Shown: positions 19,301 to 26,634, counted from the stretch's first letter. The stretch is DNA of 64,000 nt from Pseudopedobacter sp965218985 (GCA_965218985.1 CBDCMP010000007.1:1-64000), one strand, 5' to 3'. Numbers and translations are program-made. The notes: a model not told the origin generated them from the letters alone.

Positions 19301-19868
19301 CTTGATTTTCAAAGCCTATGTAGCTAAAAACGAGTGTTTGCCCTATATCTGCAGCTACTTTAAACTGCCCATTGCTATCAGTTATGGTGCTTTTGTTCAC
19401 TTCTTTAACTTTAACTGTAACACCGGGCAATGGCAGGTTATCGTCGGAAGAAACTACCGTCCCTGTTATGGTGTTTTGGACAGTTTGGGGATCAGCCGTT
19501 TGCTTTTCTTGTTTGGTAACGATAATCGTATTGTCTTTGATCAAGAAACTTACGGGCTGATTGGTAAAACATCTTTCCAAAACAGTTAAGAAAGGTTCGT
19601 TTTTGACGGATAGACTTACTGGGTTGGTGTTTTGCAACATGGCCGAGTTGTAGATAAACTCAAACTTTGTTTGGCTCGTCAGCAATTGAAAAACTTCCTT
19701 CAAAGAAGCATTTTTGACCTTCAAATTCACATTTTGTGCGTAAGAATTTGCACTCACTTGAAAAATGCAAACGAACATTAAAATGGCTATCAATTTCATC
19801 GTAAGAAATAATTTGGATAGGTCGCGGTTGGCTGTACCGCATTTACATGCAAAATAATTTTTATACAT
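16383..19868 (-). CDS. SusC-family TonB-dependent transporter with STN domain (pair 1)
   Basis: A 1161-residue outer-membrane importer. After the signal peptide (ending near SANSYAQ) comes an STN/secretin short domain (about residues 47-120, LKEVFQLLTSQTKFEFIY), then a carboxypeptidase-like beta-sandwich (ITGTVVSSDDNLPLPGVTV), a TonB-box-like VVVIGYG, the plug (LQGLVPGVTIREGTGAPG) and a 22-strand barrel ending in NVSF. The STN domain is the known signalling extension that contacts a FecR anti-sigma factor, and fecR lies immediately upstream. So this importer probably also senses its substrate. Start kept at the long form, common in this group; a signal peptide beginning at the internal MKLIAILM is also possible. 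Confidence 0.93.
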   Translation of the reverse strand: MYKNYFACKCGTANRDLSKLFLTMKLIAILMFVCIFQVSANSYAQNVNLKVKNASLKEVFQLLTSQTKFEFIYNSAMLQNTNPVSLSVKNEPFLTVLERCFTNQPVSFLIKDNTIIVTKQEKQTADPQTVQNTITGTVVSSDDNLPLPGVTVKVKEVNKSTITDSNGQFKVAADIGQTLVFSYIGFENQELIIRNTEPVKIALKISIKALSDVVVIGYGTRKKEDLSGAVTQVTAKEITKQPVTSFDQALQGLVPGVTIREGTGAPGAGPEILVRGINTFGNNKPLIVIDDIIYEGYNDQNNNPLALLNPEDIESISVLKDAASKSIYGSRATAGVILVTTKKGEIGKPQINYTFSTGFSNYMKFEKPKILNATELAQFRREATIDRVRFTNPAYADPNTTVPESLIPTEFQNPSQYGVGTDWFDEITRTAYQQNQNLSVTGGTENVKYYVSGNYLNQDGIVIGNDIKRYSFRSNVDVKISPKWNFGLNVAPSRTLANRPADDPSSGQFSAYSTITSTYWISPEAKVKDANGNFIYTTQSPLLVSWTANPVYQIEAETEKRLANQLAFGSYIEFKPIKNLSFKSKISYSNNLSRTEAFSPSNVAGDGLNPVVPRLVGATAAQFSTDFSNIISDNLVTYSFNKNKHQLDLLGGLTYQDSKITNTSLNAQRLLDENLTQPSFNNVDKSTIGNFSGGETNGENNIISYISRANYIFNNKYYVNATARYDISSKFGRNVQGGFFPAFSVAWRPTEEEFVKNLNLSWLNDFRLELGYGITGSTQGNGIGNYSYLGSVGQSNYLFGGISTLGNTLTGLPNPDLTWEESKQLDLGVKTDLLNGRLNLSFNLYKQNTTGLLASVPLPLITGFGGVGGNLGEVQNTGFEADIEAIPLKTKNFSWTTGLNFSRYKNKIISLPNGTFYSANAGNGTQIAKSEVGQPVGMYIGLKVLGLFTAADIADPNVPKYPGAAVGTMKYLDGNGNGKLEVAADYVTLANPHPDLMFGWNNQFNYKKFNLRTIFAGQLGGAIYDLRKEIMYNLDGNFNVSRDVLERYRPGDDPSTKIYATSATATNYFRFPNSQKVFDGTYVALKNLTFGYDITSLTNFKKKIFQRAEAYVSARNVFYIAAYKEGNPEIRRSNDGGAVRSVNYGSYPISTTFLFGLNVSF

Positions 19869-19983
19869 TTGATTAGTTAGGATTAATTGGTGAAAAGATT
19901 AAGAACCTGACAATTGCCTTCGGGCTAAAATCGGGGGCGTTGGTAGCGTCCCTGATTTATTGTCACATTAATTATTTGGTAGT

Positions 19984-21132
19984 TTATTTCATGACAATAA
20001 TTTTCCTCCCTTCTATTTTGAATTTTATACTTTTTGTTGCCTGCATTAAATTGAGTATTTCAGAAATGCTTTTACTTCTGGAGATATATGCGCCAAAGCG
20101 CATATTGTGAAAGTCCCCATCGTAGGCGACTTCCACATCATACCATCTTGCAATTTGGTTCATGATGACGTAGATATCTTCGTCATTAAATCTAAAATAG
20201 CCCGTTTTCCATGCTATTGCTTCTCTGGTGTCAAGCTGTTTTACTTGCAAGCTATGGTCAATCAAAACAGATTGATCGCCCGGGGCCAACACTTTAGACT
20301 GTTTGTTTTGAGCTTCTACAACTTTAACACTCCCTTCTAACAAAGTGGTTTTTACAAAAGCCTCATCTTCATAGCTGTTTACATTGAAATGCGTCCCTAA
20401 AACAGTAACTGTTTGATTTTTACTGATTACCTGAAAAGGGGATTGCGCATCATGTGTCACCTCAAAATAAGCCTCGCCGTTAAGTTCTACCCTTCTTTGG
20501 TTGCCTGTAAATTTGGTTGGATATTTTAGTGTAGAGGCTGCATTTAACCAAACATGGGTGCCATCACTCAATATGACTTGGTATTGCCCACCATTTGGGG
20601 TAGAAATTGTGTTTGTGCCAATTTCTTCGGTTTTAGAGGCAAAAACCTGATATAACAACTGGCCCTCTTTTGTTTTAGAAATTTTTAACCCTTTTTGATT
20701 GATCAGCTCGCCATTACCATGGGCATCCAAATCAATTTGAATTCCGTTGGATAAGGTAAGGATTGCTTTATCTCCTCCAGGCTTTATGATTGGAGAGTGA
20801 TTCTTAGCTAAATCAAATTTAGGTATTTTTGGAGCTTTATTTTGTGTGAAAAAATACAGCCCAAATGAAACAGCTATTAAAAATGTAGCTGCTATTGAAA
20901 GATTCCAAAGACTAAAAATCTTGTTTTTCTTTGGTTGATAATGATTTTGGAAATTTTCAAAAAGCTGGTTCACCAGTATTTCTTTATCACCAGCTTCTTT
21001 GATGATGGCATCAATATCTGAATGAGTGTAATGTAAAGAATAAAACCAATTTTCCAATTCTTCGGTTTGAGCCTTAGACAATTCACCTCGGCTATATAAA
21101 TCTAAAAGGTGGTTTAGATAATCTTTCTGCAT
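19984..21132 (-). CDS. FecR-family anti-sigma factor
   Basis: A 382-residue inner-membrane regulator. The N-terminal cytosolic anti-sigma segment (DYLNHLLDLYSRGELSKAQ) is followed by one membrane span (about residues 72-90) and a periplasmic FecR domain (ISTPNGGQYQVILSDGTHVWLNAASTLKYP is in the core) and a C-terminal STN-like contact region (IYVIMNQIARWYDVEVAY). Such proteins hold an ECF sigma factor until the STN domain of the transporter signals substrate. It precedes susC1 by 115 bp. The expected co-directional sigma gene upstream is missing; the nearest ECF sigma gene is divergent and 5.5 kb away, beyond the toxin island. The start region lies 16 bp from a 102-bp repeat. Confidence 0.92.
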   Translation of the reverse strand: MQKDYLNHLLDLYSRGELSKAQTEELENWFYSLHYTHSDIDAIIKEAGDKEILVNQLFENFQNHYQPKKNKIFSLWNLSIAATFLIAVSFGLYFFTQNKAPKIPKFDLAKNHSPIIKPGGDKAILTLSNGIQIDLDAHGNGELINQKGLKISKTKEGQLLYQVFASKTEEIGTNTISTPNGGQYQVILSDGTHVWLNAASTLKYPTKFTGNQRRVELNGEAYFEVTHDAQSPFQVISKNQTVTVLGTHFNVNSYEDEAFVKTTLLEGSVKVVEAQNKQSKVLAPGDQSVLIDHSLQVKQLDTREAIAWKTGYFRFNDEDIYVIMNQIARWYDVEVAYDGDFHNMRFGAYISRSKSISEILNLMQATKSIKFKIEGRKIIVMK

Positions 21133-21147
21133 TTAGTTTTTGCTAAA

Positions 21148-21249
21148 AATTGGTTAAAGAGGCCTTAAACTAGAGAATAAGAACCCTTCTATATGGTAAG
21201 ACAATTTATAAAGGTAAAACCGTTACGCCACTTCGTTATTTTTTTAAAT
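21148..21249. repeat. 102-bp direct repeat, copy A (fecR leader)
   Basis: Identical to 25721-25822 except two substitutions and no indels. The inner end lies 15 bp upstream of the fecR start; the other copy lies 15 bp upstream of the toxin lipoprotein start. It contains GGTTTTACC and TTGTCTTACC-type sequence on the minus strand, resembling leaders that precede anti-sigma genes in this phylum. No open frame of note. Confidence 0.9.
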
Positions 21250-21290
21250 AAATCTAAAAGGTGGTTTAGATGATCTATACTACTCCCCAT
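21249..21290 (-). pseudogene. remnant of a fecR 5' end
   Basis: A 23-bp stretch (21249-21271) is identical to 21097-21119 inside the start of fecR. Read on the minus strand from an ATG at 21288-21290 it gives MGSSIDHLNHLLDL, matching DYLNHLLDL of FecR, then runs into repeat copy A and loses similarity. It looks like the broken start of a duplicated fecR. Confidence 0.6.
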
Positions 21291-21384
21291 AATTAGGTCA
21301 GCAGTTTAAGGTTTTGAGAATAGGAAAAATTAGCGCCTAAAAACAATAGTATAATTGATAAAAGGCTGTACTTTTTTGTTTGTC

Positions 21385-22041
21385 TCATCTTAAGGTTTGA
21401 TTAACTTCAATAGGTTCAAATTCAATTCCGGTATATTTTTCCTTAACTATTGCCTCTTTTAAGCGATTAGAAAATATGTATGCGCTGCCTCCAGGATGAA
21501 TGTTTTCAATGTAAAACACATCTTCATTGCCAATACCTGACAAATAATATTTCTTAATCGCTATGGTATTAGGATATTGAAGTGTCTTTACCGCTTCTTC
21601 AATATCTTCAACTTTACCTAAATTCAGTCGTTTACAAAACTTAAATCTTTCCAATAAATCAATTTCTGTTTTTCTTAAATCAAGAAATTCAAACCCTTTT
21701 GTTTTGCCGCAAATCATGAAAACCTGTTTTTCAACAGACTTTACTAAAAGCTTAGTTTGATAAAAGTTTATGGAGTTATGGTTGAACTTGACAATGCAAT
21801 CGTATAATTTCTGACTGATTAATGCATACCTTATAGAGGATGACGAAATCAAATCTGTGAATTTAGCTTTATTATGTAATATGAAATTTGGAATATATAC
21901 ATCATTACGCAGGGGCACTTCATTATTCCAAATAAATTTGGGGTCATGTATATTTAAAACACTTTCAAAATCTTGGGATTGCGGAAAAGTTGTTCCAATA
22001 CTAATGTCTGTAGAATAGTTTAATCTGAAATAATTGATCAT
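21385..22041 (-). CDS. Imm11-like immunity protein (distal copy)
   Basis: A 218-residue cytoplasmic protein of the DUF1629/Imm11 type found next to polymorphic toxins. Landmarks: FPQSQDF near the N terminus, DVYIPNFILHNKAKFTDLISSSS in the middle, and a C-terminal IFSNRLKEAI...YTGIEFEPI. It is clearly homologous to the gene at 23018-23671. Its start overlaps the decayed toxin tip upstream (ATGA overlap), so it is the immunity partner of that lost toxin. Expected role: neutralise an AHH-type nuclease delivered by sister cells. Family assignment is by pattern and context. Confidence 0.72.
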   Translation of the reverse strand: MINYFRLNYSTDISIGTTFPQSQDFESVLNIHDPKFIWNNEVPLRNDVYIPNFILHNKAKFTDLISSSSIRYALISQKLYDCIVKFNHNSINFYQTKLLVKSVEKQVFMICGKTKGFEFLDLRKTEIDLLERFKFCKRLNLGKVEDIEEAVKTLQYPNTIAIKKYYLSGIGNEDVFYIENIHPGGSAYIFSNRLKEAIVKEKYTGIEFEPIEVNQTLR

Positions 22042-22310
22042 AACACAATATTATTTAAATTTTGAGATAGGATTTGCATTTATCCATGCCCTAATATCTG
22101 CTATTAAATCATTAATGCAGCTTCAGTTTGTGATGGTGTTAAATTATTTGGTAAAGCATCCAGTCTTTGGCGTATTTTATTGTTATATATATTATGCACT
22201 ATTCCCTCAATATGCACATTTTTAGATAAACCAATGCCATTTAATGCCTCATTCATATGAAAACCGCACTCGGCAGCTTTTTGTACACCGTTATCAGCAC
22301 AATTTATTCA
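22042..22310 (-). pseudogene. decayed AHH-toxin C-terminal tip
   Basis: In the minus strand this stretch repeats the last part of the intact toxin: AAECGFHMNEALNGIGL (intact: ADYGFHMNEALNGIGL), VHIEGIVH, then DIRAWINANP and LNNIVL at the end. The AHH motif is already missing, and stops and frameshifts separate the blocks, so no working nuclease can be made. It begins where a toxin tip would be swapped and ends at the start of its own immunity gene. This is an orphan tip left by cassette replacement. Confidence 0.75.
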
Positions 22311-22331
22311 AAGTAGTTGACTTTACATTTG

Positions 22332-22814
22332 TTAATAATTTAACACTTTATCCATTACTTTAGCCCCCGTCGACTCCATTAACGTTTTTCCTATGGCTAA
22401 AGAAAAAAACATAATATGAGCATCAATGGTGTCTCCCAAAAAAAAGATGAAATATTCATCAGGTATACTGTTATAATCCAGGTAATTAATTATTGCTACT
22501 TCATTATATTCTATATAATTTTTATGATGTAAATTATACATGGCCAATAGTACATTTCCACGCATATCTTCTTCAGGAAACATGAAATTTATCAGCGCCA
22601 ACTCCTCAAAAACTGATCTGGTCTGAATGTTAGATCCATCAGACCTTTCATCTATAGAATTTTCAGGCTGTTTAGGTAAATGCAAGTATTCTGCAATTTC
22701 ATTAAAAGCCAGAAGAGCAGCGTCATTTTGATTGGTAGTTATAGCATCAATACTAAGAATAATGTCTAAAAGGCCTTTATCATTGTTATACCAATTTTCT
22801 ATGATATTATTCAT
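22332..22814 (-). CDS. unknown 160-residue protein, candidate immunity factor
   Basis: I do not recognise a family. It is soluble, acidic and without a signal peptide, with helical N-terminal half (LLDIILSIDAITTNQNDAALLAFNEIAEYL) and a C-terminal segment FIFFLGDTIDAHIMFFSLAIG. It lies between the intact toxin-immunity pair and the decayed tip with its immunity gene, a position where immunity genes accumulate. A proteome of small helical acidic proteins in such arrays often proves to be immunity factors, but this is context alone. Confidence 0.55.
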   Translation of the reverse strand: MNNIIENWYNNDKGLLDIILSIDAITTNQNDAALLAFNEIAEYLHLPKQPENSIDERSDGSNIQTRSVFEELALINFMFPEEDMRGNVLLAMYNLHHKNYIEYNEVAIINYLDYNSIPDEYFIFFLGDTIDAHIMFFSLAIGKTLMESTGAKVMDKVLNY

Positions 22815-23017
22815 AATCTATGTTTAAACTTATTTCTGTACAATCTTCCTGTTTTATAGAAAGTTTCCCGTTTTTTGAAAAATAAACCTTTCCACTACTT
22901 TTTTATTGAAAAAAAGAATGTCATTCTCAAAAGCATTAGGTACAAGTACTATTAAGTGTACCATACAGGAAAATACTCTTTTAATTTAATAATCTTTTTC
23001 AGTAATCATAACATGAT

Positions 23018-23671
23018 TTAAGGATATTTTTCGTTGTATTTTGTAAAGGTAATGCCAGTTACTTTAGCCGATATTATTTCTTTCATCAGTTTTTCTGATA
23101 AAAAATATTTGCTTCCAAATCCGGTATGGTTAATAAAGAAAAAATCCTCAGATATATTATCAACAAGTGTTAGATTGTTAATTTGTAGGTAATCTTTGGT
23201 ATTTTTGATAACGGATAATAGCGTTTGTAATTCTTGGGCATTTTTTACCTTCAAAGTCTTGATAACTTTCCCACTTATATCATATTGATTAATAATAGTT
23301 TTTTTAAAATCTATTAAATCATAATCATAGGCGTAAGCATTCATCAACCAATACGGTATTTTTTCACTGTTGGTAATAACATGCGTAGGCAAAAACTGTA
23401 TTTTCTCTCCTCTTTTTGGTTGTAAAATATCTTTAAGCTTATCGCTTATAATAGGATATGTAATTGGCGATGACGAAACCAAATCCGTTAGTTTTGCTTT
23501 CTTGTGGAGAATCGAGTCTGGAATATAAACACCTGATTGGAGTTTGCCATCAACCATCCATAGATGATTAGGGGAATTGATAGGAACCTTACTGTCGAAA
23601 CTTTGAGACTGAGGAAAAGTGCGTCCTATTTCACCGCTACTTTGATATCCAATTCTGTAAAATTGATTCAT
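23018..23671 (-). CDS. Imm11-like immunity protein (proximal copy)
   Basis: A 217-residue protein with the same layout as the gene at 21385: YRIGYQSSGEIGRTFPQSQSF, VYIPDSILHKKAKLTDLVSSSP, ITYPIISDKLKDIL, and a C-terminal LSEKLMKEIISAKVTGITF. The start ATG overlaps the toxin stop by one base (TAATG at 23669-23673), so toxin and antidote are translationally coupled. It is the probable cognate inhibitor of the AHH nuclease tip. DUF1629/Imm11 assignment rests on these motifs. Confidence 0.78.
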   Translation of the reverse strand: MNQFYRIGYQSSGEIGRTFPQSQSFDSKVPINSPNHLWMVDGKLQSGVYIPDSILHKKAKLTDLVSSSPITYPIISDKLKDILQPKRGEKIQFLPTHVITNSEKIPYWLMNAYAYDYDLIDFKKTIINQYDISGKVIKTLKVKNAQELQTLLSVIKNTKDYLQINNLTLVDNISEDFFFINHTGFGSKYFLSEKLMKEIISAKVTGITFTKYNEKYP

Positions 23672-24858
23672 TAAAATGTTATATTATTTAAATTAACACC
23701 AGGATTCGCATTTATCCAAGTTCTAATTTTCGATATCAAACCAATTAATTCACTTTCAGCAACATCAGGAGACATATTCATGCCCCGTCTGGTGATAATC
23801 TCTTGTAATTCTTGTGCTACTTTCGTATTATAATGAGTATGCACTATCCCCTCAATATGTACGCTTTTAGCCAAACCAATGCCATTTAAAGCTTCATTCA
23901 TATGAAAACCGTAATCGGCAGCTTTCTGGACTACCGTATTGGTGGTAAACTCCCATGGTATAATATGATGGGCTTGAAGTACATTTCCCGTCGCAAGTTT
24001 TAGTGTTTTTCGCAACTGCCCTCTCAATCCAAAGTCTATTAATCCATTTGTTTTTTTAATCCATTGTAAAGTAGTTTTACTTATCCCGATTGCATCTACC
24101 GCTTTTATAGCGAATTTTGCTCCGGTTGCTCCCCAACCAGCAATTGGAATGGTGGCGGCGAAACTTAAAGACGCATTAATCCCATCGCCTTCAACGGTAT
24201 AAATAATTCCATTGGCCAAATCGCATACTTCTCCCACAACTGGCACTAAGCCCCCAATGTCCAGCGTCAAATGAAGAATTTCCCGGCTTGCCTCCCAGTA
24301 AACTCGCCAAGTACTCCATTCGGGATGTTGCTTTTTTATAACAGCTACCTGTGCATTAAATAAAGAGACAAGGATAGGATCATATGGTATCCCCTGTAAC
24401 AGACAAATATTTTGTACTGCATAGTTGCTCCCAAACGAGTTGTTTTTAAAAGCCAAAACAGTAAGACTTGTTGCTGTTTGAAAGTCATGATCAACAGCGT
24501 ACTCATTGAATAAATTCTTGATATCAGCCGAATAAGGTGCTAAATCTTCAAAGGCCCCACCTATTTCCAGAAGATACCCGACCGACCATTTTACAAAATC
24601 TTTATCCGCCTGAGCTTGATTGCTGTTAATAAAATAATTATGCAACTCGGACGATAAGGCTGGGTTGTTGGCGAGCTCATAAATTAAAGCATTATCTTGA
24701 CCTTGTGTAAGATTTAGCCTTGAAATAAGATCCTGAGCCTCAAACGTTGCATTGCTTAAATCTAAATATCCCTCTGTTGAGGCATAGTAAATTGGATAAG
24801 GGTGTATAACCGCCCTCCCCTCCTGTGACGCTATGTAAATAATTAACATAAAACCCAT
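23671..24858 (-). CDS. polymorphic toxin, C-terminal part: pre-toxin region and AHH nuclease
   Basis: Residues from about 28 onward continue the lipoprotein gene upstream in another frame. STEGYLDLSNATFEAQDLI begins the natural sequence; the first 27 residues (MGFMLIIY...) are probably out-of-frame. A helical body follows, then a pre-toxin hydrophobic block (GLVPVVGEVCDLANGIIY, residues about 210-260), and the nuclease tip with LQAHHIIPWEF; AHH is at residues 296-298. AHH nucleases are HNH/Endo VII-type toxins cutting nucleic acid in competitors. It is followed at once by its immunity gene. Whether the toxin is made depends on the +1 frameshift in the overlap. Confidence 0.8.
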   Translation of the reverse strand: MGFMLIIYIASQEGRAVIHPYPIYYASTEGYLDLSNATFEAQDLISRLNLTQGQDNALIYELANNPALSSELHNYFINSNQAQADKDFVKWSVGYLLEIGGAFEDLAPYSADIKNLFNEYAVDHDFQTATSLTVLAFKNNSFGSNYAVQNICLLQGIPYDPILVSLFNAQVAVIKKQHPEWSTWRVYWEASREILHLTLDIGGLVPVVGEVCDLANGIIYTVEGDGINASLSFAATIPIAGWGATGAKFAIKAVDAIGISKTTLQWIKKTNGLIDFGLRGQLRKTLKLATGNVLQAHHIIPWEFTTNTVVQKAADYGFHMNEALNGIGLAKSVHIEGIVHTHYNTKVAQELQEIITRRGMNMSPDVAESELIGLISKIRTWINANPGVNLNNITF

Positions 24859-25705
24859 TCATATCATAGTAACCACCGTAGTCTTGAGTTCCCCACGGAC
24901 CGACATAGTCCGGATTATTCAGTCCCTGAAATATCGAGCCAATCCAGCCAAAAATATCGCCAACCCAATCCGAGATTCTTATACAATCGTAACCGCCCAC
25001 GCAATTCGGATCATACCACAAATGGTTAGAGGTTCCGGGTATACCCAGAAAGTAGCCAATGTTATTGATAAAATCTAGTATACTACCAAAAAAACTCTCA
25101 AGAGATTCGGTTTTTACCCCTTTTTGCCCGGCAGTTATATTTACAGGAGTTTTTAGAATATATTTTTTAATCAACTTGTTCTCTTTTATCTCCTGCACAA
25201 ATAGAGTGTCGGATTTCATATTCCATTCGTAAAGTTTCCCGGTCCATTGCCCTTGCTGGCCAAAACCTTTACTTTTATCATCAGGTATAAAATTTAAAAG
25301 CGCAGAATGGAGAGAATCTTTTGCATCCTTTACCAAAAATACCTCCGGGGGATGTTGTGCAAAATAATTATCAGGGCTGCTGTTTTGAGTAACGTTACTT
25401 TGTTTGGTTTCTTTGTTGCCGTCAGACGCCTTTTGTGGCAGCCGTTTCTCATTCAGAAGCGTAACTTTAATTACCTGCCGTCCTTTAAAAACAGTTTGTT
25501 TGGCATTTTTCCAGTCTAAGGCCAGATATTTTACAAACTCGTTTTTATCTGCCCATTTTACTATATCAGCATTGCTGATCTGCCCAGTGGGCTTGTTCTC
25601 CAAATAATTGTTGGTAATTTTAAAAGTATCCTTTTTACAAGATTGGAGACTCACAAACATTAGACATAAGGAGAGTAAATTACGGGGAGTAAATAGTTTA
25701 TTCAT
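24740..25705 (-). CDS. polymorphic toxin, N-terminal lipoprotein part (frameshifted from the toxin)
   Basis: A 321-residue frame with a lipoprotein signal (FVSLQSC then KKD; Cys about residue 23), a domain with KWADKNEFVKYLALDWKNAK and QWTGKLYEWNMKSDTLFVQE, and a glycine/aromatic-rich stretch (WGTQDYGGYYDMNGFYVN, TGGEGGYTPLSNLL). It then diverges into unlikely residues and stops, while the +1 frame carries the toxin; the two frames overlap by 119 bp. Joining LSNLL to ASTEGYLDLSN at about 24780 gives one continuous lipoprotein toxin of roughly 690 residues. One extra base, for instance in the TTT before 24785, would explain the split. The gene begins 15 bp from repeat copy B. Confidence 0.78.
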   Translation of the reverse strand: MNKLFTPRNLLSLCLMFVSLQSCKKDTFKITNNYLENKPTGQISNADIVKWADKNEFVKYLALDWKNAKQTVFKGRQVIKVTLLNEKRLPQKASDGNKETKQSNVTQNSSPDNYFAQHPPEVFLVKDAKDSLHSALLNFIPDDKSKGFGQQGQWTGKLYEWNMKSDTLFVQEIKENKLIKKYILKTPVNITAGQKGVKTESLESFFGSILDFINNIGYFLGIPGTSNHLWYDPNCVGGYDCIRISDWVGDIFGWIGSIFQGLNNPDYVGPWGTQDYGGYYDMNGFYVNYLHSVTGGEGGYTPLSNLLCLNRGIFRFKQCNV

Positions 25706-25720
25706 TTGTGATGTTTTAAT

Positions 25721-25822
25721 AATTGGTTAAAGAGGCCTTAAATTAGAGAATAAGAACCCTTCTATATGGTAAGACAATTTAGAAAGGTAAAACCGTTACG
25801 CCACTTCGTTATTTTTTTAAAT
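25721..25822. repeat. 102-bp direct repeat, copy B (toxin leader)
   Basis: Matches 21148-21249 at 100 of 102 positions. It is located upstream of the toxin lipoprotein exactly as copy A is upstream of fecR, and its outer end abuts the right end of the IS200/IS605 element. Confidence 0.9.
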
Positions 25823-25828
25823 GAATAA

Positions 25829-25850
25829 CCCCGAAGCAGAGCTATCGGGG
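25829..25850. repeat. right-end hairpin of the IS element
   Basis: Imperfect palindrome with a 9-bp stem, one bulged A and an AGA loop, lying just beyond the transposase stop codon and 6 bp from repeat copy B. Confidence 0.65.
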
Positions 25851-25855
25851 TATCG

Positions 25856-26311
25856 CTAACCGAAGACTAAGCTTAATTGATTTTTATGCAGTTGCTTATA
25901 TTCACTCTTTTGCGCACCTTGATTCTGAATATATTTTAAAATCACATCTTCATTTGCATATTGACCAACTGTGTTTACATAGTAACCTGAAGTCCAAAAA
26001 TCACCTCCCCACAACTTTTGTTTTACTTCTGGATGAAGCCTAAACAACTCCTTGGCTGTGATGCTCTTTACTGCTTGAGCTATACTTTTTACTGATGGCA
26101 TTGGAACACTTTGGATTAGAAAATGTACATGATTCTCGTCTGCTCCTATTTCAACAAAATGTATTTCATAGCGATTTGATATATCCTTACAGACATCAAC
26201 CAAGCTCTCCTCTACAGAATCTGACAAAACACTTCTGCGATACTTGATCGGGCAAACCACATGATACAATAGCAAACTTTTGCTGTGACTCTTATGAATA
26301 TCTTCACTCAT
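25856..26311 (-). CDS. tnpA: IS200/IS605-family Y1 transposase (TnpA)
   Basis: Single-strand HUH transposase of about 151 residues. HVHFLIQ carries the paired metal-binding His residues, and the C-terminal helix with GQYANEDVILKYIQNQ carries the nucleophilic Tyr. LLYHVVCPIKYRR near the start and KLWGGDFWTSGYY are also characteristic. Start taken at MSEDIHKSH; the longer open frame would run through the left-end hairpin. The length is normal, so the gene looks intact. Confidence 0.88.
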   Translation of the reverse strand: MSEDIHKSHSKSLLLYHVVCPIKYRRSVLSDSVEESLVDVCKDISNRYEIHFVEIGADENHVHFLIQSVPMPSVKSIAQAVKSITAKELFRLHPEVKQKLWGGDFWTSGYYVNTVGQYANEDVILKYIQNQGAQKSEYKQLHKNQLSLVFG

Positions 26312-26348
26312 AAAACAAAGGTAATCCTTTAATCTACTTGCTGGACTA

Positions 26349-26365
26349 CCGAAGCAGAGCTTCGG
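26349..26365. repeat. left-end hairpin of the IS element
   Basis: Perfect 7-bp stem CCGAAGC/GCTTCGG with an AGA loop, 38 bp upstream of the transposase start. Confidence 0.65.
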
Positions 26366-26411
26366 AGTATTCTCTGAATAAATCAAAAGCCTGGTTAAAT
26401 TTGTAGCGTTA

Positions 26412-26634
26412 GCCACGCTTATAGCTTATCTGCTATTGGAAGTTTGTTTTTTGAATTTTTATAGAAGCAACTCCTGATATCTATTTCGGGAAATTTAACG
26501 AGGGCGAAACCAAAAAAAAGCACAAACAAATCACTTCGACTTGATTTTTAGTTTAATAAACCTCATATTTATAAAACCAGTAAATTAAACCAATTATCGA
26601 AATTTTAGAAAACCATAAAGATGAGGAACTGATA
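26412..26634. other. intergenic region between the IS and the sigma gene
   Basis: AT-rich. From 26584 to 26634 the plus-strand frame of the sigma factor remains open with plausible sigma N-terminal residues (IEILENHKDEELILLWKGD) but has no in-frame ATG before the stop at 26581. No clear promoter was found. Confidence 0.4.

Larger units (their letters stand above)
25823..26410. mobile_element. IS200/IS605-type element, single-gene
   Basis: Contains one Y1 transposase gene flanked by matching subterminal hairpins: 25829-25850 (CCCCGAAGC, loop AGA, GCT-A-TCGGGG) and 26349-26365 (CCGAAGC, loop AGA, GCTTCGG). Both share the CCGAAGCAGAGCT core, as expected for the imperfect palindromes recognised by TnpA. 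There is no TnpB gene and no target duplication, which fits the family. Exact ends are not determined; limits given are approximate. Confidence 0.7.

Noticed and set aside
22034..22225. Plus-strand 63-residue frame between the immunity genes
   Set aside because: It is antisense to the decayed toxin tip, whose minus-strand homology to the intact toxin is clear.
21148..25822. The 102-bp repeats as ends of a transposon or integrative element
   Set aside because: They are direct, contain no inverted ends, and each sits as a leader before a start codon; no integrase is present.
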